The translations under genes were made by a program, and so were the position numbers. The notes beneath the pieces were generated by a model that saw only the letters and a program-made list of their open reading frames with translations, was not told the origin of the DNA and did no database searches. From Pararhodobacter sp. (GTDB lineage Bacteria > Pseudomonadota > Alphaproteobacteria > Rhodobacterales > Rhodobacteraceae), in NCBI GenBank assembly GCA_020832545.1, contig JAFIEK010000037.1:1-37835 (forward strand): a DNA stretch of 37,835 nucleotides. Reading direction: 5' to 3'. Below, in pieces: positions 34,775-37,835 of the stretch. Numbering within the stretch: the stretch's first letter is position 1; the number at the start of each line of letters is the position of its first letter.

Positions 34775-35573
34775 CCGTCACGCCCGGCAGTTTCAAAGCG
34801 TTCAGCAGGTCGCGCAGCTCTTGCCGCGCGGCCACGTTTGACATGTTCAGTTGTTCAATGCCGATATCCTTCAGGTCCAGTAGCGTCAGACCTCGCGGGA
34901 ACAGCTCGCGGAAGATCACCCGCTCGCTGAAGCCCGGCGCCACCCGGAAGCCGATGCGCTTTGACAACTGCTCCAACGCCTCGCCCACTTTGCGCTTGTT
35001 GTGCATCTGCTGTGCGCCCAACCGGTTGCGCAGCACAATCCAGTCGATGGGCTTCAGCCCGGCCTGTGCGCGCAACTGACGCGCCTGCCAGACCATTTCA
35101 GCATAGATCGAAGGGCCAAGCACCTTGTTGGTGGCCGAATCGATCCGCGCCAGAAGATCAAAATCAATGAAACTGTCATTCAGCGGCGTGATCAGTGTAT
35201 CTGCCAGCGAATGCGCCACCTGACTAAGGCGGGTATGCGAGCCGGGGCAGTCAATCAGGATGAAGTCACATTCGGCATCCAGCCCGGCCATGGCCACTGA
35301 CAGCCGGTGATCGTTGATATTCTCGCCCGGGTCCAGACTGGCCGGGTCAACCTCGGGGAGGTCGCGGTAATCGGGGGTGGGCAGTGCCAGCGATTCGCGC
35401 TGGCAGAAGGCGATCCGGTTTTCGATATAGCGGCCAAAGCTGCGCTGGCGCAGGTCCAGATCCAGCGCGCCGACCTTGTAGCCCATGCGCGCCAACGCCG
35501 TGGCAATATGCATCGCGGTGGTCGATTTGCCCGATCCACCCTTCTCGTTGCCGGTGACAATAATATGCGCCAT
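34764..35573 (-). CDS. mipZ: Division-plane positioning ATPase MipZ
   Basis: A 269-residue ParA/MinD-family ATPase of the MipZ type, which forms gradients from the ParB-bound poles and keeps FtsZ at midcell in alphaproteobacteria. The deviant Walker A is GNEKGGSGKSTTA (residues about 8-20), switch I region LDLDLRQRSFGRYIENR and Walker B FILIDCPGSHTRLS, which are the recognised MipZ spellings. There is no adjacent parB or other partition gene, as usual for mipZ. It is convergent with the small gene, and its upstream side faces the rpmE terminator, so it has its own promoter in the 96 bases before the start. Confidence 0.95.
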   Translation of the reverse strand: MAHIIVTGNEKGGSGKSTTAMHIATALARMGYKVGALDLDLRQRSFGRYIENRIAFCQRESLALPTPDYRDLPEVDPASLDPGENINDHRLSVAMAGLDAECDFILIDCPGSHTRLSQVAHSLADTLITPLNDSFIDFDLLARIDSATNKVLGPSIYAEMVWQARQLRAQAGLKPIDWIVLRNRLGAQQMHNKRKVGEALEQLSKRIGFRVAPGFSERVIFRELFPRGLTLLDLKDIGIEQLNMSNVAARQELRDLLNALKLPGVTVSV

Positions 35574-35668
35574 ACGTCCTGCGATCCCCGAACCCGGTGT
35601 GTGCCACGGGCTTAGTCAAACCTGTGTGAATGCGCAAGCAATCGCGCATCGTCAGGGTGCAGAATGCA

Positions 35669-35696
35669 AAAGGGCGTGGCTTTTGCCACGCCCTTT
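35669..35696 (-). terminator. Terminator of the rimM-trmD-rplS-rpmE unit
   Basis: A perfect 12-bp inverted repeat (AAAGGGCGTGGC, loop TTTT, GCCACGCCCTTT) 20 bases beyond the rpmE stop; on the minus strand it ends in TTTTGC. Its loop and tail fit an intrinsic terminator. Confidence 0.92.
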
Positions 35697-35716
35697 CAAA
35701 ACCCATGTGACGTGGC

Positions 35717-35938
35717 TCAGAAGCCCAGGCCCGAGTACTTGTTCTTGAACTTCGACACGCGGCCGCCGCTGTCCATCAGGCGGGCCGAGCCGCCGGTCCA
35801 GGCGGGGTGCACCGACGGGTCGATATCCAGCGCGATGGTGTCGCCGTCGCTGCCCCAGGTGGAGCGCATCTGAACCACTGTGCCGTCAACCAGCTTGACG
35901 TTGATGGTGTGGTATTCGGGGTGAATTGCGTCTCTCAT
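35717..35938 (-). CDS. rpmE: 50S ribosomal protein bL31
   Basis: A 73-residue bL31 that bridges the subunits at the central protuberance. It begins [19 protein letters not shown] and ends [28 protein letters not shown]. The zinc-binding cysteines of the classical form are absent (the CxxC position reads KLVDG), i.e. the C-minus type common in alphaproteobacteria. It lies 11 bases downstream of rplS in the same operon; the ribosome site is GAGGAT. The strong terminator follows. Confidence 0.97.
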   Translation of the reverse strand: MRDAIHPEYHTINVKLVDGTVVQMRSTWGSDGDTIALDIDPSVHPAWTGGSARLMDSGGRVSKFKNKYSGLGF

Positions 35939-35949
35939 GACTCTGATCC

Positions 35950-36333
35950 TCAGCTCTGGCCGCCGCCAAGGGCGCGGTAATTGGTCTTTTCGGCGATCCG
36001 GGCCGATTTGCCGCGACGCTCACGCAGATAGTACAGTTTGGCACGACGCACCTTGCCACGGCGCACCACCGCGATCGAATCGATGTTGGTCGAATAGAGC
36101 GGGAACATACGCTCAACCCCTTCACCGAACGAAATCTTGCGCACGGTGAACGATGCGGCGATGCCGTTACCGCCCCGGCGGCTGATGCAGACGCCTTCGA
36201 AGTTCTGCACCCTCGAACGGGTGCCTTCGGTCACTTTGTAGCCCACGCGAACGGTGTCGCCGGGTTTGAAATCCGGAATATCCTTGCCAAGCTCAACAAT
36301 TTGCTCGGCTTCAATCTGCGCGATCAGGTTCAT
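35950..36333 (-). CDS. rplS: 50S ribosomal protein bL19
   Basis: A 127-residue bL19 at the 30S-50S interface. Typical segments are [58 protein letters not shown] and [24 protein letters not shown]. The ATG at 36333 is chosen because it follows GAAAGGA at a good distance and starts the family's first residues ([11 protein letters not shown]); an ATG three codons earlier lies too near the ribosome site. It sits 52 bases after trmD and 11 before rpmE. Confidence 0.97.
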   Translation of the reverse strand: MNLIAQIEAEQIVELGKDIPDFKPGDTVRVGYKVTEGTRSRVQNFEGVCISRRGGNGIAASFTVRKISFGEGVERMFPLYSTNIDSIAVVRRGKVRRAKLYYLRERRGKSARIAEKTNYRALGGGQS

Positions 36334-36385
36334 CGCGATCATCCTTTCAATGGCACGGGTGTTTCCCGCAACGTGTGATGCCCCC

Positions 36386-37222
36386 TCAGAGCTCTTGGTC
36401 TCTATCCGGGTCCCTACCGTGGTGTTCACAGTAAGCCCGCCAGAGGTCAGGGCGGCGTTCTTTGGTCAGCCTTTCGGCCTGCGCCCTCCGCCAGTCGGCA
36501 ATCTTTGCGTGGTGCCCGGACAAGAGAACTTCCGGTATCGCGCGGCCTTCCCAGACAGGAGGTTTGGTGTAGTGCGGGTGCTCCAGCAACCCTTCCGAGA
36601 ATGATTCCTCTTCGGTGGATGCGTGATTCCCAAGCACGCGCGGTATAAGCCTGACTGTCGCATCAATCAAGGCCTGAGCCGCGATCTCGCCGCCGGTCAG
36701 GACGAAATCCCCTATCGAGACCTCTTCTATGCCGAAATGCTCAATCACGCGCTCATCCAGCCCCTCAAACCGGCCGCAGATCAGGGTGATTCCGTCACCA
36801 TCCGCAAAGCGCTGCGCCATTGCCTGATCGAACCGGCGCCCGCGCGGGGACAGATATACCAGCGGCCAGCGACCGCGTGGCCCACTGCCCGTTTGCGCCG
36901 CGTCCAGCGCGCGCGCCATGACATCGGCGCGCAGCACCATACCCGCACCGCCACCGGCAGGGGTGTCATCGACATTGCGGTGACGTCCCTCGCCAAAGGG
37001 GCGCAGATCGACGGGCTCCAGCGCCCAGAGGCCGTCTTCCAGCGCCTTGCCGGTCAGCGACTGGCCCAGAACGCCGGGGAACGCCTCAGGAAACAGGGTG
37101 ATAACCTTCGCCATCCAGGCGCCTTTCAACACCGGCGGGCCCGCCATCAGGTCGCGCGGTTGCGCGGTAAGACTGACGCGCATGCGCCCATGTGAACGGG
37201 TTTTGGGGGCGTCACCTGTCAT
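36386..37222 (-). CDS. trmD: tRNA (guanine37-N1)-methyltransferase
   Basis: A 278-residue SPOUT methyltransferase that makes m1G37 next to the anticodon and prevents frameshifting. Recognisable are [56 protein letters not shown] and the knotted S-adenosylmethionine site [17 protein letters not shown]. An N-terminal extension of about 36 residues precedes the core; relatives in this group also seem to carry one, and the ATG at 37222 is therefore kept, although an internal ATG before AKVITLFPE is possible. It is in the conserved order rimM-trmD-rplS-rpmE. Confidence 0.96.
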   Translation of the reverse strand: MTGDAPKTRSHGRMRVSLTAQPRDLMAGPPVLKGAWMAKVITLFPEAFPGVLGQSLTGKALEDGLWALEPVDLRPFGEGRHRNVDDTPAGGGAGMVLRADVMARALDAAQTGSGPRGRWPLVYLSPRGRRFDQAMAQRFADGDGITLICGRFEGLDERVIEHFGIEEVSIGDFVLTGGEIAAQALIDATVRLIPRVLGNHASTEEESFSEGLLEHPHYTKPPVWEGRAIPEVLLSGHHAKIADWRRAQAERLTKERRPDLWRAYCEHHGRDPDRDQEL

Positions 37223-37273
37223 GGTCCGGCCCCGCCGAACTCCAACCAGGCACGGTCTTGCAAACAGACCGCC

Positions 37274-37780
37274 TCATTCAAACAGCCCCTCGGGCGGGTC
37301 GGCAATGATCCGGCCCGAGGTCAGATCGACCGTCGGCACAACGGCAAGGGTAAAGGGCAACAACACCCCCGGCGCGGCCTTGCGCTGAACTTCCAGCAGA
37401 TCGCCCGCACCATGGTTGAGCACTGCAGATACCGTGCCCAGCACCGTGCCACCGGTATCCAGCACCTGCAGCCCGATCAGATCGGCATGGTAATACTCAT
37501 CATCCGGCAACGCGGGCAGTTTTGAACGATCTGCATATAGCCGGGTGCCGCGCAGCGCCTCGGCCTCTTCGCGCGTGCCGATACCTGACAGCCGCGCCGA
37601 TAGCCCGTTGGGAATGGTGCCGCGTAGCGTCACGTCAAAGCGGCGGGCGCCGTCTTCTGTGAACAGCGGCGCGTATGCGGCAATCGCCTCGGCCTCGGCG
37701 CAAAAGCTTTTCAGCCGCACCTCACCGCGCACGCCGAAAGCCCCGGCAATGGCGCCCACACAGACCCGATCCTTGCTCAT
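37274..37780 (-). CDS. rimM: 16S rRNA processing protein RimM
   Basis: A 168-residue 30S maturation factor that binds uS19. The N-terminal RimM barrel ([19 protein letters not shown] ... [10 protein letters not shown]) is followed by the PRC-barrel ([23 protein letters not shown] ... [16 protein letters not shown]). The start ATG has AGAGGG upstream. It is the first gene of the operon visible here; rpsP, its normal partner, would be upstream outside the window. It lies 51 bases ahead of trmD. Confidence 0.96.
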   Translation of the reverse strand: MSKDRVCVGAIAGAFGVRGEVRLKSFCAEAEAIAAYAPLFTEDGARRFDVTLRGTIPNGLSARLSGIGTREEAEALRGTRLYADRSKLPALPDDEYYHADLIGLQVLDTGGTVLGTVSAVLNHGAGDLLEVQRKAAPGVLLPFTLAVVPTVDLTSGRIIADPPEGLFE

Positions 37781-37785
37781 CCGGC

Positions 37786-37835
37786 CCTCTTCATCTTGCC
37801 CGAAATACGCTCGGGGGGTGAATTCGGCGAAGCCA
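37786..37835. repeat. Composite intergenic element copy 4 (cut by window edge)
   Basis: The box TCTTCATCTTGCCCGAAATACGC followed by TCGGGGGGTGAATT and a GGCGAAGCC end lies directly before rimM, read in the opposite direction. Its reverse (GCGTATTTCGGGCAAGATGAAG) merges into the rimM ribosome site, exactly as copy 3 does before glcG. Confidence 0.7.

Overview
The window looks like chromosome of a GC-rich alphaproteobacterium of the Rhodobacteraceae/Roseobacter group. The pointers are a MipZ-type division ATPase, an xdhABC operon with the XdhC sulfuration factor, zinc-ligand-free bL31, an FtsK with a long Pro/Ala/His linker, malate synthase G next to a GlcG-type protein, and the run rpsP(outside)-rimM-trmD-rplS-rpmE. 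This assignment comes from gene content and protein resemblance, not from a search. I saw no rRNA, tRNA, CRISPR array, intact insertion sequence or prophage.

Layout. Positions 1-8960 (+) hold one long transcription unit: xdhA (5' truncated behind a 44-base C homopolymer), xdhB, xdhC, then an ABC importer of the BMP/nucleoside type (ATPase, two permeases, periplasmic binding protein). Start and stop codons overlap at nearly every joint, and the unit closes with a perfect 12-bp terminator. The reading is purine uptake coupled to hypoxanthine/xanthine oxidation. Positions 9044-14934 carry an AHL-lactonase-like metallo-hydrolase, an FMN reductase, a ThDP enzyme, a Pit phosphate transporter with a candidate Pho box, a NUDIX hydrolase and the ribosome-rescue factor arfB.

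Upstream of arfB lies the most intriguing stretch. It has a consensus -35 box, a 17-nt region that can pair completely with the expected 16S rRNA 3' tail, an 18-codon reading frame rich in rare codons (two AGA), and a hairpin right after its stop codon. It may be a translation-sensing leader for arfB. Next come a queuosine-precursor transporter (yhhQ) behind a possibly structured leader, and an AT-richer stretch with a doubtful Cys-rich membrane ORF. Positions 16374-22128 hold a 1510-residue hybrid sensor kinase (five PAS, GAF, HisKA/HATPase, degenerate receiver, receiver, HPt) overlapped by a receiver-EAL protein, a likely phosphorelay to c-di-GMP breakdown.

The rest is mostly core metabolism: eamA and lysR (coupled), pncA, a DapC-like aminotransferase with ftsK, a C26 glutamine-amidotransferase-like hydrolase, glcG, glcB with an IclR-like palindrome and a second palindrome over its promoter, an atypical photolyase/cryptochrome, a 53-codon small gene, mipZ, and the ribosomal/tRNA-maturation operon rimM-trmD-rplS-rpmE. 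Four related copies of a composite intergenic element (a CATCTTGCC-type box, GGGGGGTGA and G/C hairpins) are scattered at 12.3, 29.2, 30.6 and 37.8 kb.
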